Shown here in pieces: positions 12,270-26,087 of a stretch of DNA of 64,000 bases. Within the stretch, counting starts at the first letter, position 1; each line of letters starts with the position of its first letter. Where the stretch lies: positions 10,757,694 through 10,821,693 of the forward strand of contig CM067348.1 of the NCBI GenBank assembly GCA_034190875.2. The letters are read 5' to 3'. The notes under the pieces were generated by a model that had not been told where the DNA came from, searched no databases, and saw only the letters and a list, made by a program, of their open reading frames with translations. The DNA is from Urechis unicinctus (taxonomy: Eukaryota > Annelida > Polychaeta > Xenopneusta > Urechidae). The position numbers were made by a program, and so were the translations under genes.

Positions 12270-12695
12270 TGTGTACGTTATATCATAATAAATCATTTTT
12301 AATGGAAATTTGTGTACCATTTATTGATCCATTGTCATATTGAATTTATTTTGTCCTCATTTGTCTGCATTCAGGGAAAAGAAAACCAAACGCTGTGAAG
12401 TAGTGGCATATGCTAGAAGTAGTGGCATAAGCTAGAAGTAGTGGCGTAAGCTAAAGTAATGGCGTAAGAACATTACACATGTTCTTCCGCTTTTATTCCC
12501 CATGGGGACACGGCCGCTAGTCGTTAGGTATCGCTGTCCGTCTGCCAGTTCATATTTCACCATAGGGACGCGGCCGCTAGTCGCTAGGCGTCACTGCCTG
12601 TCTGTCAGTTCATATTTCACCATAGGGACACGGTCGCTAGTCGCTAGGTATCGATGCCTGTCTGACAGTCTGTATTTCCCCACCAGTGCATGTAT
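12270..12695. repeat. repeat module with ~60-bp minisatellite
   Basis: Closely related to 56,363-56,757, and more distantly to 590-740. Its second half holds three to four units of about 60 bp around CCATAGGGACACGGCCGCT. In the 56-kb copy it leads straight into Ty3/Gypsy sequence, which suggests it is the 5' part of the same composite repeat. Confidence 0.8.
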
Positions 12696-14200
<1,505 letters not shown>

Positions 14201-14511
14201 TAAAGGTCAACTACAACGATTTTCATCATTTCTTTATAATGTGTTTCAAATTGAACATTAATAACTAATAAACCAACGGGGACCCATAATTCATTGCAAC
14301 GGCATGCATACTAAAAATCCACCGATAAGGTTTCATTCGGAAGAAAATACGAAGCCATCTTCTCGATGCCATTTTGCCTCAGTTGGCCGCTAGGTGCACG
14401 TTGCGTGACGTCATTCCTGCTGCGCTGTCTCCAAGAGAATTTGACTGCGAGCGAGCGAGCGAAGCGAAAAACGATTGTTTGGATTTTAAAATTACACCGT
14501 TTTGACAAGCC

Positions 14512-15750
14512 ATGTCGTCTTCTGATGAAGTTTACGAGTTCCCATAGCATAACATTTGGGCAAATCATGTCCATGACTATTTATTTGAGCCAATACGGAC
14601 GGGAGTTGAAAAATCCAAGTCACACTACGAAATGACATCGGGAGCTCTAATTAAGTCTAACTCAAGGGTCCGCTTCGGATGAAGAATCAACAAAAGATTT
14701 CGATGAATGGTAAGTTTTAGAATACCCTTCCCAAGCTTTATTGAACTATATTAACTGGTAAAAAATATCGTTAGTTTCATTTACCCAATAAATTTACACA
14801 TTCTGTAAGTTGAGGATGGTATGTTGACAGTAGCTCTTATGAACCAAGTGAAGCTTACGCTCCCTCTTGAAGGGAGTACCCGATCGACTCTTGGTCTGTT
14901 GGGCTAGTTGACAGACCTAACTACTACAACAAATAGTACTTGGCTAGTGAATGTAGCTTTGTCATTGTACCCTGAGCACATTGAATATTGTGGACAGATG
15001 TTTGCATGCAGTTTATAAAGTATTTTCCTTTTATATTCATTCATTGTACCACAAATATAAATTTACAATGACTCTTTAATTATTTCTCTAACTTAGGTGT
15101 AGATGTCATTACTGCATCCCAATGGACACAGCCACAGAAGTTTGGAGAGAGTGATGGCTCTAACGGACGAATGGACATGCATCACCAAGCATCCCAGATT
15201 CCTGGCTAGCTGCATGAATAAAAATGTGCTGGAAGTGTCCAAATTTGAATCTATCCAAATGGACAGACCTGTTGGAGATGAGGTCTCTACAATGAGTAAG
15301 TTAGCCATTATTGCTACCAAAAAGGATGGTTTGAGGTTGAACAATCATATTTATTACAAAGGGAACATTAATTCCACTGTGTAAAATATTCAGTGTTCAT
15401 ATTGATGAACTACAATATATTTTACATAGCCAAGAATAAATAATGCCAGTTACATGAAATCCAGAGGCAGAGCTTACAATAAAATTATGAAGTGAGGGAA
15501 TGGTTGACAAATGACAATTGTTTTTTTAGCTATACAACTTATTTTAAAACCAACTAATTGACATATTGCTTCAGATTATTCAGGTATCTAGCTTACCAAC
15601 AGTTTACACTCTGGATATGGCACAGACTGGGCAAAAGAAACAGGAAAGTGCTTTTCAGGTTTCTTGTACTGGGAGGCAATAGGTGGTGGGACAGTCCTGT
15701 CATCTGCAAGGACCTCAGCAAGTCTGTAGCTTGGATATTTTTGCCTTAGA
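14512..15750 (+). pseudogene. P2X7 intracellular-domain-like transposon protein, broken
   Basis: Exon 1 begins with ATG at 14,512, meets an in-frame stop at 14,545 and ends at a GTAAGT donor (14,710). Exon 2 (15,097-15,295) carries a zinc-binding stretch CRCHYCIPMDTATE and then, after a frame shift, CITKHPRFLASCMNKNVLE. A further piece near 15,590-15,750 contains AYQQFTLWIWHRLG. Together these match the order of the cysteine-rich P2X7 C-terminal (ballast) domain that occurs in many invertebrate transposon proteins. Its function there is unproven, probably nucleic-acid or protein binding. Stops and shifts make this copy non-functional. Confidence 0.65.
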
Positions 15751-15938
15751 TCAAGCACCTGATGTACATAGTCTGAAGCAAATCAACGATATTCATATTT
15801 TATGATAGTCATATAATAAGTAAGTTATATTATATGCCAATTTTTAATTAGGTAACAATGTTTGTGCAAATGAAACTTATCCAGGTTTTGGTAATAAATG
15901 TCAAAATAACATGTGTTTCATTTTAGATTAATGCATGT

Positions 15939-16520
15939 TCACACCAAAAGAAATTGGTACTTTGACAGGCTTGGGATTTTTCCATACCTGAACATGTTCA
16001 GTGTTCTAATAGCATTACTGCCACTAACAAAAATCTCTGAAGCCATAAACAAATTCCCTGCGGGCATAGCTCCTGTAAAAAATTGGCAATCCCACATCTT
16101 ACGGTGTCCATTCACGCCGATTTGTTCAAAACAAGCAAAACTCCCCCGGTATCTTTGATTCTGACTAGGGCCATCCTCCAGATCAACACCACTGTACATA
16201 AGCATTCTGTGAGCTAAATTTTTCTTCCATCAAATAAAACCCTGTGATTACACTACAAACAAAACAACATTTACCTAACAGTTCTTCAAACGCCATGTCA
16301 TCATCAGTTTCCATCTCAGCATCATCACTTTGTCAGTGAAGTCATAGTCAGGGTCAGTTTCCATCTCATCATCGCTGTCCACCAGATTCCTCCTAGGGCT
16401 CATATTGGGTGCCCCTGGTGACACTTTTGGTGAGATGGGCCAACTTGGGTACCTCTTGAATATTTCTTTATCCCAGGAAAGATAGAACTCTGTGTCTGTA
16501 GAGACTTGTCAGCCATCTAT
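15939..16520 (-). pseudogene. transposase middle part, broken
   Basis: Minus-strand frames encode an acidic stretch (about 16,510-16,290, with DSDDEMETDPDYDF) and then a segment (16,205-15,939) with FTGAMPAGNLFMASEIFVSG and TLNMFRYGKIPSLSKYQF. This resembles the region between the THAP finger and the catalytic domain in THAP-type transposases. A DDE catalytic core is not visible downstream, so the gene is truncated. It belongs with the THAP finger at 16,889-17,160. Confidence 0.6.
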
Positions 16521-16888
16521 GGTATCAATACAATAAGTATGCTACAATTTCATTCATCATAGCCTTTAAGGATGTAAATGTTTACAAATTGACTCTGAAA
16601 AGACACATGGATACATACAACAGAAGTTATCCCTGCCAATGCATTTCATCATATATAATAATGCAGTTGCCTTGTGACACTCACCAAAACATTTGCCTTC
16701 ACCCCTAATGACAAGTGAGAGCAAGCTTCATGGTCGGCAGACGGCAAGGCACTCGCCCCTGGTGTAGCAAACAGCGCGGACGCTGACAGGCGAAGTTTCT
16801 TCGCCTAGCCTACGTCGGCAGTACTTGACTTCTTGAGTGTGACACCTCAGTCTGTGATTCACCACTGTCACTTGATTTATCTATCTGC

Positions 16889-17160
16889 TCAGCTGCCAAT
16901 ATCATTTCGGAGCCTAGGTTTCTTACGAAATCCTAGACTTGTGAGCAGCTCTTGGTCAGTGTCATAAGCACTTTTCTCGAAATGGTCAGAACATAGAACT
17001 GTCGTATAACTATAACTATAAGGGCAAGGACTCCAGTGTTTACGCTTGACTTTCGACACCCATATGCAGCGCATGTCTTTTAGAAACAAAAAAAAATCAC
17101 GCCTGACTTCTCATTGTTCCGACAACCAAACGCACAACAATAAGGTATAATCCACACCAA
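16889..17160 (-). pseudogene. THAP zinc-finger (transposase N-terminus), frameshifted
   Basis: The C2CH pattern is spread over two frames: a first part with YCCAFGCRNNEKSG (about 17,145-17,100) and a second with WVSKVKRKHW and LCSDHF. THAP fingers bind transposon ends. The frame changes at a run of nine A (about 17,083-17,092 on the plus strand), so one homopolymer slip separates the halves. The run may be a real mutation or a sequencing error. Confidence 0.75.
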
Positions 17161-17451
17161 GAAACGCACCAGACCGTGAAGAAAGACGAGTTAGTCACAC
17201 GCTGTCAACCAACCGGGAAGGCTTAAGATGGCGAGGAATAATCGCAAACAACCTGAATGACGTCACTGTACGGAAATTCACGAATTTTACCGAGCGGTAT
17301 CTTGTCAGATTCGACGTGGGAAATATACATTTAAAAATCATTTTTCTTAAAGAAAAAAAGCGCGCAGTCACCTTATTTTGGACACGATACCCTTTTAAAA
17401 CATAGAACTCTGGAAAAATGGAATAAAAAAAATCTTTGTAGTTGACCTTTA

Positions 17452-18170
17452 ACTCAACATACAAGTTAGCCCCGCACTAACTTTGGTCTTTAACACGACA
17501 TACACAGTAGCCCTGCCCTGACTTTGGTCTTAAACACGACATACCGTTGGCCCCGCCCTGACTTTGCTCTTTAACACGAAATACACGTTAGCCCCGCCCT
17601 TGCCTTGCTCTTTAACACGACAAACATGCTCTGTAACATGTCATAGGCCTTAGCCTCGCCCCGACCTTGCTCTTTAAGAACATATACTCGTTAACCCCGC
17701 CCTGACAATGCTTGACTAGCATGCTAGCATGACATCCTCGTAAGCACAGTCGTGATCATGCTCTGCATTAAGGCATACTCATTAGCCCGGCCTTGACATA
17801 CACGTTCGCCCCTCCCTGATAATTATCTGTAACACAACATAGATGTTTAAAATCACATACACGCTAGCCCCAACTAGACCATGCTCTGTAACATGATATA
17901 GGCGTTAGCCCGGCACTGACCATGCTCTGCAACATGATATAGGCGTTAGCCCCACCTAGACCATGCTCTGTAACATGATATAGGCGTTAGCCCGGCTCTG
18001 ACCATGCTCTGTAACATGATATAGGCGTTAGCCCGGCACTGACCATGCTCTGTAACATGATATAGGCGTTAGCCCGGCACTGACCATGCTCTGTAACATG
18101 ATATAGGCGTTAGCCCGGCACTGACCATGCTCTGTAACATAAGATACACGCTAGCCCCGGTCTGGAGCGT
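17452..18170. repeat. 41-bp satellite array, most homogeneous block
   Basis: Tandem 41-bp units. 17,880-18,130 holds near-identical copies containing GACCATGCTCTGTAACATGA and TATAGGCGTTAGCCCGGCACT. With 14,150-14,202 this forms one array split by the 3.2-kb transposon. The homogeneity suggests recent local amplification. Confidence 0.92.
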
Positions 18171-18907
18171 ATGTAATACGTCCTGTTTGCTATGAAAGAC
18201 CCCAGTGAAGTCTTACCCGCGCACTGGAATGAAAGGCATGTGCTGAGCTGTGTATTGGAACGCCAAAGCTTAGTCTAAGACTTGACATGAAGCGCCTTTG
18301 GTGAGTCGCACGCACACATGCGATGAAGTGCCTGAGCACAGAAGTATCAAGTCACACGTGAAGCTCAGCACAGCCACGTGATTAGACTACTAAGCAGAGA
18401 CTCGACACAGTACATAATCACTGAAAAGTTCCGGTTCTCAGTAAAAGCATAACAGTATCCGTAGCGGTCATAACGTATGTCGCGATTTGTGTGTATAAGA
18501 ATGGATTTCTCATAACGCTGAGGAAATAGTGGCATGGATCAAATGGATCAAAAGCCTTTCTACTCCTTTACTGATATTCACGCTTCTAAAGGATTCTTAC
18601 ATGCAATCATTTGGCAATTACCGTCGAGTAAACTTCTGCCGTACTCCCCCCACCCAAACTCCCACCAATCCAATCCGCAGTCAAACGGAAAGAGCGAATA
18701 ATCAGAAATAATCGACGTAACATGTGATGGAACCGCTGGTTCTGAAACAAGCTCGTCGTTAAACCCGATCGAACCGAGCCATAAAGCAAACATTGACTGT
18801 ACAAACGCCAATACCCCAATTCTTTCTTGTGACACGAAATGTTGATCTAAGTCGTGGTAAACACTGTGTTGTGTTTCACCCACCTGACGGGAGCCTCCAG
18901 GAGGTAA
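18171..18907. other. no gene recognised between satellite and copy 2
   Basis: Non-repetitive sequence with only short overlapping open frames on the minus strand and no domain I can name. It is the DNA immediately left of the point where copy 2 becomes comparable with the window start. Confidence 0.4.
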
Positions 18908-19084
18908 ATCCATTCTTCTCTCCGGTTTCCGAGTGGAATCCTGTACAACCTGGATAGAGTATCAAAGCTCTCTGCTTCTTGGAAATGATTTGATTTTGAC
19001 CAAGGTATTTCTGATATCTTAAATTTCCGAATGATGATATCATACGACCCCGATGGTAATACCTGTGTGACACCAGCTGATAAG
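18908..19084 (+). pseudogene. exon-like remnant with splice donor, unknown gene
   Basis: One frame is open from 18,908 to 19,084 except for a single TGA at 18,986, and it ends exactly at a strong donor (AAG followed by GTGAGT). The encoded residues after the TGA include FDFDQGISDILNF and SYDPDGNTC and look like ordinary protein rather than repeat translation. I do not recognise the family. The last 100 bp also form the start of the window (1-100), so the exon is part of the duplicated unit. It may be a decayed host exon captured with the repeat; the in-frame stop argues against function in this copy. Confidence 0.35.
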
Positions 19085-19744
19085 GTGAGTCCAACGAACA
19101 ACTTTATACATTCACAATATACACAGGTGAAGTGTTTTTTTACCAGCAGTGACCAAATCTGTTGTTATCAATGATCGCGTGTCTTTAATCTATTCTGCCC
19201 TGATCGGTGACCTCGACATCAAAATATCCTGTCGTAGGTTTTGGATTAATCCAGGAACAAAAAAATATAGCTTCACGATTGTTACCCTGGCATAATCAAT
19301 CAACAGACGACAGGACACAATACGTCCCCAGCAGCCGCGGCCACGCTTGTCCCCGCTTCTTCACGGTCACGTGGCTACCACTGTTCCTGTTGCTTGCATC
19401 GCAGCGAGTCATAAAGCTTCGCCACGAAATATCTATATAATTGTCGCTTATTATAATCCGTTATTTTTTGTAGATTGTTTAGTCTCATAATCCACTAATT
19501 GTAGATCTAAAACAATGGAAGTCGTATATTTTATGATCTCACATTACGTGACACACTCATCCGAATCTTTTCGGTCCACGAACTGCATTTGTTCTCTGGG
19601 CGCATACGCTAGCTTGTGGAATGGAAATATTGATTTGAGGTCACTTGTTGTACTACTGATAGGGGCGCATGATTGGTTGGTATATGAATGATTCACACTC
19701 AGTTTGGATGATAAGATACACATCTCTTGTCATCATTATCACAG

Positions 19745-20645
19745 CCTCGTCCAGCCCATGTCCCATAACACGAAACATACATTAGCTACGACGTGACCAT
19801 GCTACAAAACGTGACAAAGACGTAGGCCCTTACCATGCTCGATAAAATGACATACACGTTAGTCCATCCCTGATCATGTTCTGCATCAAAATATACACTC
19901 TAGCGCCGCCCTGTCCATGCTACATAACACAAAATACGCGCCCTGACCATCCCCTTACATGCAAATGCGTTAAATCGGCCCGACCATGTTCGGTACAATG
20001 CTCTTTAACATAACATACTCGTTAGCCTGACCATGCACAGTTACATGTCACGCAAATAAGCCCATCATTGGCCATGCTCTGTAACATGGTATGGACGCTG
20101 TCCTTGCCCTGATCTTGCCATTTAGCATGACATACATGCTAGCCCTGCCTTGACCTTGTTCTGCTGCATGACATACACACTAGTCCCGCCCTCACCATGC
20201 TCTCTAAGAGGCCATACACGTTATTCCCTCCCTGGTCATTCTCTGTAACATGACATGAACCTTAGCCCTGCCCTGACCATGTATATAACACGACATACAC
20301 ATTAATCCCGCCCTGTTGTGAAACATGACATACACATTAGCCCTGACCATGTTCAGGTACATAACATATAAGTTAGACTCGCCCAGAACTTGCTGTATAA
20401 CATGACATACTCGTTAGCCCTGCCTTCATGATACTCTGAAACATGACATAGACGATACCTTCTCCCTGACCATGCTCTGTTACATGACATTGGCGTGAGC
20501 CCCGCCCGGATCATGCTCTGTAACACGACATAGATATTGGCCCACCCCCAACTTTGCTCTGTTACATGACAAACACATTAGCCCAGCCCTGACAATGCGC
20601 TGTGACACGAAATACACGTTAGTCCCGCCCCGACTTGCTCTGTAG
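19745..20645. repeat. 41-bp satellite array (copy 2)
   Basis: Near-identical to 1,375-2,275, unit by unit, which shows the array was duplicated as a block rather than re-amplified. Confidence 0.9.
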
Positions 20646-20764
20646 AACTGGAACCAGTTCACGGGTTAAACTATATTCTCCTATCAGTTAGCTGCTGACT
20701 TCATTGGTAACGTACGATTAATCAGCTGGTGTCTCTCGTGTTGATGTTCAAAAGGTTTAAAAGA

Positions 20765-21055
20765 AGTGGCTTTCGAAATGGTCATTGTTTATCAATGGTA
20801 ACTAAGGGGATTGCCAAATGGACATTGTTCATCCACTGGTCACTTAGGGGCTTCCGAATGGACATTGTTTATCCACTGGTAACTAAGGGGCTTTCCAAAC
20901 AGACATTGCTTATCCACTGGTCACTAAGGGGCTTTCCAAATGGACATTGTTTTTCCATTAGTAATTGAGGGGCATTCCAAATGGACTTTATTTATCCACT
21001 GGTAGGTAACAGGCATTCCAAATGGACATTGTTTATCCACTGGTAACTAAGCCTG
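20765..21055. repeat. second 41-bp tandem repeat (copy 2)
   Basis: Counterpart of 2,395-2,690, one base shorter in the first unit. 21,056-21,690 has no recognised gene. Confidence 0.88.
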
Positions 21056-21694
21056 ACCAGCAGCGACCATCTTACTGTAACGTTCTGTTATAAAACTCAC
21101 ACGATGAACAAAATGAGGCGTACTACAGGGAATTTTGCACTTGATACCTGTTTATCCACCCATCAGTCGGGAGAAGTGTACGACGAAAAAAACGACGACG
21201 CGACAGAAATGGGCCTTATCTCACTCACTTTTCATCGTTTTCTTCCTGGGCAATATTTCAAACCAAACTTTTAAAACACGCTTATCATTCAATATTTTGG
21301 CCATTGTGGCCAACAATTGGTTGCACCTATACACAATTTGCACCATAGATGGACATAATGGAGACGTGATAGTAGCCCCCTCTAGAGCCTGGTACGTGTT
21401 GTCACAGAAGACTCATTTTTTATCATTTAAGGACATACTAAAGACTCCTTGTGTACCTACGCCGTGTGTGTACATGAGCAAACGACCGTAACTCCAAGTC
21501 AAAAGGTTAAAGCAAGCGGCGGCGAAAAAGCCAGATAAGGATTGTTCCGCTGTGAGACCCCGCAGCGACCCAAACCTTGGTACGACCATCGTGACTAGAC
21601 ACTTAATAATTATAATATGTATCTAGTGACAGTAAGTGTGAAGTTCTTCTCTGCCTGTTAATTGTCTATTGTAGCTCTCAAAATCCTGTTGCAG

Positions 21695-22090
21695 TCAGTC
21701 CTAATTCACTTACCCACTCAGTTACAAACCCACTCACTCACCCACCAAGTCAATCACCCACCAAGACACTTACCAACCCACCCTGTATGTCACTTACCCA
21801 ATCAGTCACTCACTCACTCACTCACTCACACATTCACCCACCCACCCACCTAATCACTCACTCAACCACTCTCAGTCACTTACCCAATCAGTCATTCACC
21901 CTTCCATCCACCCAGGCACTCATCCACCCAGTCACCCAGTCGCCCAACCACCCAGTCACTCACTCACCCAGTCTGTAACTTACCCACCCAGTCTGTCACT
22001 CACTCACCCACCCAGCATGTCAGTCACCCACCCAGCTAGGCATCAACCGAGTCAGTCAAGCACACCCACCCAGTCAGGCACTCATTGACT
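21695..22090. repeat. CACT/CACC tetranucleotide tract (copy 2)
   Basis: Counterpart of 3,320-3,715, with 4-bp length differences typical of replication slippage. Confidence 0.85.
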
Positions 22091-22594
22091 CCCGTTACTT
22101 GCTCGAAATTTATTAGCTCTCATCTTACAGCTTAATCACTCGTTTATTCTCCCATCCACACACTCCGTCACTCACTTACCGAGTCTGTCACACTCTTGCT
22201 CGCTCACCAACTCACTGATCCATCCACCTTTTCACCTGCTACATCACTCATTCGCTTGCTCGCTCACTTTCACGCCCATCAACCCATCTACCCATTCAGT
22301 CACTCACTCTCGCGCTAACTGACTCTCTTATCTACCTGTTTGCCTACTTATTTATATATTAAACTATTGTCTCGCGCAAATGTTAACTCACTCACTTATT
22401 CTCTCAAATATGCTATCCATACATTATTCATTTGGTCTATAGGCTGTTCTTTTACATATTCAGTCACATCCTTGTTATCTCATTCACTAACTAGCGCACT
22501 CATGCGCCTGTTTTGCGCACTTTTTACTCACTAATCTTTGACCGCAATCATCACGGCCAACGGGAGATATCCACGGCAGAACTGGGACAGTTTA

Positions 22595-22745
22595 CGGGTT
22601 CTATTGTCTATCCACTGGTAACTAAGGGGCTTCCCAAATGGACATTGTTTATCCACTGGTAACTAAGGGGCTTCCCAAATGGACATTGTTTATCCACTGG
22701 TATTAAGGGGCTTTCCAAATGGACATTGTTTAGCCACTGGAAACT
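22595..22745. repeat. 41-bp tandem repeat, second block (copy 2)
   Basis: Counterpart of 4,225-4,375; one unit has lost an A in the GGTAATTAAG core. Confidence 0.88.
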
Positions 22746-23229
22746 AAGGGCTGGCACACAGGCTGACAATCAGCGACCAGTTGGGAATATTCTCTGAATG
22801 TAACTCCAATAAACTTTATGTTAAATAAAACGCACGATAAAAAAAAGTTGCAGAAGAGGACGTTTTCCAAATGCTTCCTTATTATCCATCGATTAATCGG
22901 GAGAAGCGTACAGCAAAATTAACAATGGCACGACAGAAACAGGCGTTATCTATATTTTCATCGTTTTCTTCTGGGCAATTATTCTAGACACGTTTTGAAT
23001 TCGCGCATATCACATAAAAAATTCGGCCATCCTGACTAACCAGTGATTGCAACTATACATGATTCGCGTCATTTATGGGCACACGTGAGACGCGATGGTG
23101 GCCCCCTCTAGAGTCTGGTACGTGTTGTTATCTAACAAGGACACACATAGAAATATCTCTGCCAGGTATCTACGCCGTCAAAAGGTTCAAGCTAGCGGCG
23201 AAAAACCCAGTTATGGATAAGTCTGCTAT

Positions 23230-24045
23230 GAGATCACACTCTCGCTAGCACAATCTCTCACCCACCCACTTTACTCACTTAGTCATTCACTCACTCACTC
23301 AGTCTGTCACACTCTCGCTAGCACAATCTCTCACCCACCCACTTACTCACTTAGTCATTCACTCACTCACTCACTCAGTCTGTCACACTCTCGCTAGCAC
23401 AATCTCTCACCCACTCACTCCCCATCCACCTATTCACCTGCTCCTTCACTCACTCGCTTGATCGTTCACTCTATTACCTAATCACCCACTTGTTTGCCAA
23501 CTTATTTATACGTTTAACTATTATCCCGAGCAATTTATTCACTATTATATGCCGTCAATAATTCATTCATTCCGACAATATCCAGTTCCTTCAAATATTT
23601 AATCACTCACTCGTCAGCTCTTTCACTTTCACTCTAACTCATTCACACCAACTCGTCCACTCTTTAACGCCTAACTCGTTCACTCACTAATTCAGTCGCA
23701 CACTCACACACTTGTTAGATCACACCTTCATTCTTTTATACGTTTACTCGCTCACACTCACGTCCGCGCTCATTCACTGACTCATCCACCCACTCACACA
23801 CCCACCCAGTCTGTCACTCACCCGAGCTAGCTACTCACTCACTCACCCAGCCACTCACTCACCCACCCAGGCTGTCACTCACCCGAGCTAGCTACTCACT
23901 CACCCAGCCACTCACTCACCCACCCAGGCTGTCACTCACCCACCAAATATGTAACTCATCGAGCCAGTCACTCACCCACCCACCGACCAAGTCTGCCACT
24001 TAATCGCCCAGTTTGTCACTCACCCCATCAATCCCTCACTCATGG
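23230..24045. repeat. CACT/CTCA tract with higher-order units (copy 2)
   Basis: Counterpart of 4,918-5,720 with a few unit gains and losses. 24,046-24,500 is the non-coding lead-in to pol. Confidence 0.8.
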
Positions 24046-24534
24046 AATTTATTCATGGTCACGTGGCCACCTCTCTTCTTGTCACTTGTATAGAACCGAG
24101 TCATAAAGCTTCCTCACGCCATCTATAATGGAAATGCCTCGATAGCTGTCGCACATGTTGATTGATCATTATATTTTGACACATTCAGATCTGTTTGCGC
24201 AGTGCTGTAGTTGTAGCCGGTCCAAAAACTGCATGTGCTTACGGGACCCGATGTAGCACTGATATGAGCTCACTTCATTGGAAATGATCTTTTGATTAGT
24301 TGTGATCTTACAAGGATCAAACTGTGATTATTTGACGTTGGGTTAGTAATTATCACGACAGCCTCGATCTGGAAGTAGGCATGATATTGACAGGATCAAA
24401 TGGAGATTATTAAGCATGGAATTATTTAGTTCATGAAAACAAATCAGCAGATTGTCTTTTGACCAGATTGCTCACAAACTCAATCAAGGTGCGGAGTCAA
24501 TCAAGCCGGGAGCACTGCCTTTGTCTGCGATCAG

Positions 24535-24885
24535 ATGGTGCTAATAAAAATCGGGAATTACAAATGTACCGCACTATTGGACACAGGTGGTAGAATTTCT
24601 TGCATTGACAGTAAATTTTCGAGTAAAATATTTGATTCAAGCCCTGCAATTGTGAATGCCAGTGAAGTAAGATTCATCACAGTCGCCAACGTAAGTGATT
24701 CAAAAGTTTTTGGGCAAATAAATCTTGGTGTTGAAATACAAGACTCAGTGTTCCACATTGCTTTCCATGTGGGTGGGAGATTACAACCGAGTCTCATTTT
24801 AGGTGCAGACTTCATGCATATGTACAAGGCCAAACTAGAATTTGATACCAAAACATTCTGTGTGATAGCGCTGAGATTGTTGTAA
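24535..24885 (+). pseudogene. retroelement aspartic protease (copy 2)
   Basis: 116-residue frame with the retropepsin active-site motif LLDTGGRISCID and the distal LILGADF motif. It would process the pol polyprotein. It differs from copy 1 by two extra residues near the C-terminus and is closed by a stop two codons before the linker frame 24,889-25,125. Confidence 0.82.
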
Positions 24886-24888
24886 CAT

Positions 24889-25125
24889 GTGATAGTTCCA
24901 CCTAGAACAGAAATTGCTTGCATTGGCGAAACCCGTGCAAATGCTCAGCATGGATTACTCTCGGGTCTATGTGGCTTGATTAAATCACACCCTTCTGAAA
25001 TTAATTTTGCGAAGGCCCAGAAAGACATGGTATGTGTCAATGGGATCCAAGTTTCGCTTAAATTGAATATTACCGCGCTTAAGGCGTGGTCTATTGAAAA
25101 AGGAAACATAACCGCTTTTTTATAG
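24889..25125 (+). pseudogene. pol linker fragment (copy 2)
   Basis: 78-residue frame identical to 6,558-6,794, between protease and RT. No motif is recognised; assigned to pol by position. Confidence 0.5.
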
Positions 25126-25309
25126 CCGGCACATTCAGAATCATGTCACCAAGCTGACAATGTATTGCTGATTATGTCAAAAGCTCTTCTCAAACAATAA
25201 TGGTTCCAGTCAACACATCCGTCAACCCCCCAGGACATAGCAGATTAAACGGCTTAGCCTGTTATGGACAATTCCAAACCCCTGACACCAGACTCCATCA
25301 TCTTGCCTG

Positions 25310-25657
25310 TTGATCTTAAATCCTGACAAACAATCGACGCAAGTCAACTACATAGTGAAAGCTAATTGTTTTGAGTTTCTGGACAAATCAGGTAACCTTG
25401 GGAAAACGCATCTAGCTGAATACACAATTAAGCTTACACCCGGCGCTAAGCCCAGAATATGCAAACCATACGGAACAAATCCTGTCATGGAACAAGAAAT
25501 AGATAAACAGATTGAAGAGCTTCTGCGACTAAAATTCATTGAAGGCCTCACAGTGAAGAACGTCAAGAAATCGCGCAAGCAATTTGGACTAGCCGCGAAA
25601 ACGGAACGCAAACACAGAATGTGTATTAACTACAAGTACTTGAGTTCTCAAACTTAA
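25310..25657 (+). pseudogene. reverse transcriptase N-terminal part (copy 2)
   Basis: The 115-residue frame reads through the region that is frameshifted in copy 1. It shows the Ty3/Gypsy fingers entry IKLTPGAKPRICKPYGTNP, EIDKQIEELLRLKFIE, then RMCINYKYL. The first palm motif follows out of frame (about 25,700-25,800, SCLDSASGF-like). The domain would copy element RNA into DNA. Confidence 0.82.
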
Positions 25658-25841
25658 AGTTCTACTCAGCGTCCCTCGCCTGAATTCAACTTTAAATGGG
25701 CTCGGTTATGCAAAACCACAATTTTTCTCATGTCTTGATTCAGCTTCAGGATTTGTTCAAGTTGGGCTGTCCAAGGAGCGTCAACATCTGACTACGTTAA
25801 CTGCTCCTGATTACAAGTCGTGCAAACTAACAAGGCTATGT

Positions 25842-26051
25842 ATGGGTTTGCAGCAGTCGCCATCATGGTTTCAGAAATTAATGATGCAGGTGTTGTCAGA
25901 CTGTTTGAGTAAGTATGCTTTGGTATACATTGATGACATTATCGTGTATTCTGGCTCCCTCGATGAGCATCTAAAACTTTTGGACCATGTATTGCAAAGG
26001 CAAACCATAATTTCAATCCGAAAAAGTATAACCTATTTAAGAAAGAGGTAG
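25842..26051 (+). pseudogene. reverse transcriptase catalytic core fragment (copy 2)
   Basis: The frame holds GLQQSPSWFQKLM and the catalytic YIDDIIVYS box followed by HLKLLDHVL, the canonical order of RT motifs 4-6. This piece is absent from copies 1 and 3. It ends in a frameshift before the thumb. Confidence 0.88.
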
Positions 26052-26087
26052 AATTTTTAAGAATTTAGCTTACCAGAACAGGTCCTC

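Larger units (their letters stand above)
14203..17449. mobile_element. 3.2-kb TIR DNA transposon carrying THAP and P2X7-type genes
   Basis: The ends are inverted repeats of about 22 bp (AAGGTCAACTACAA.GATTTT at both termini), flanked by TA at 14,201-14,202 and 17,450-17,451. Removing the element and one TA restores a continuous 41-bp satellite unit (CTCTT-TA-ACTCAAC against the monomer CTCTTTAACACGAC), so the boundaries and the 2-bp target duplication are directly supported. Inside are broken P2X7-domain exons (plus strand) and a THAP transposase gene (minus strand). This gene content fits the ISL2EU-like group as I recall it; the superfamily name is inference. Confidence 0.85.

Noticed and set aside
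14366..14635. 89-residue plus-strand frame near the left end of the TIR element
   Set aside because: Does not match any transposon protein, and it overlaps a better P2X7-type frame starting at 14,512.
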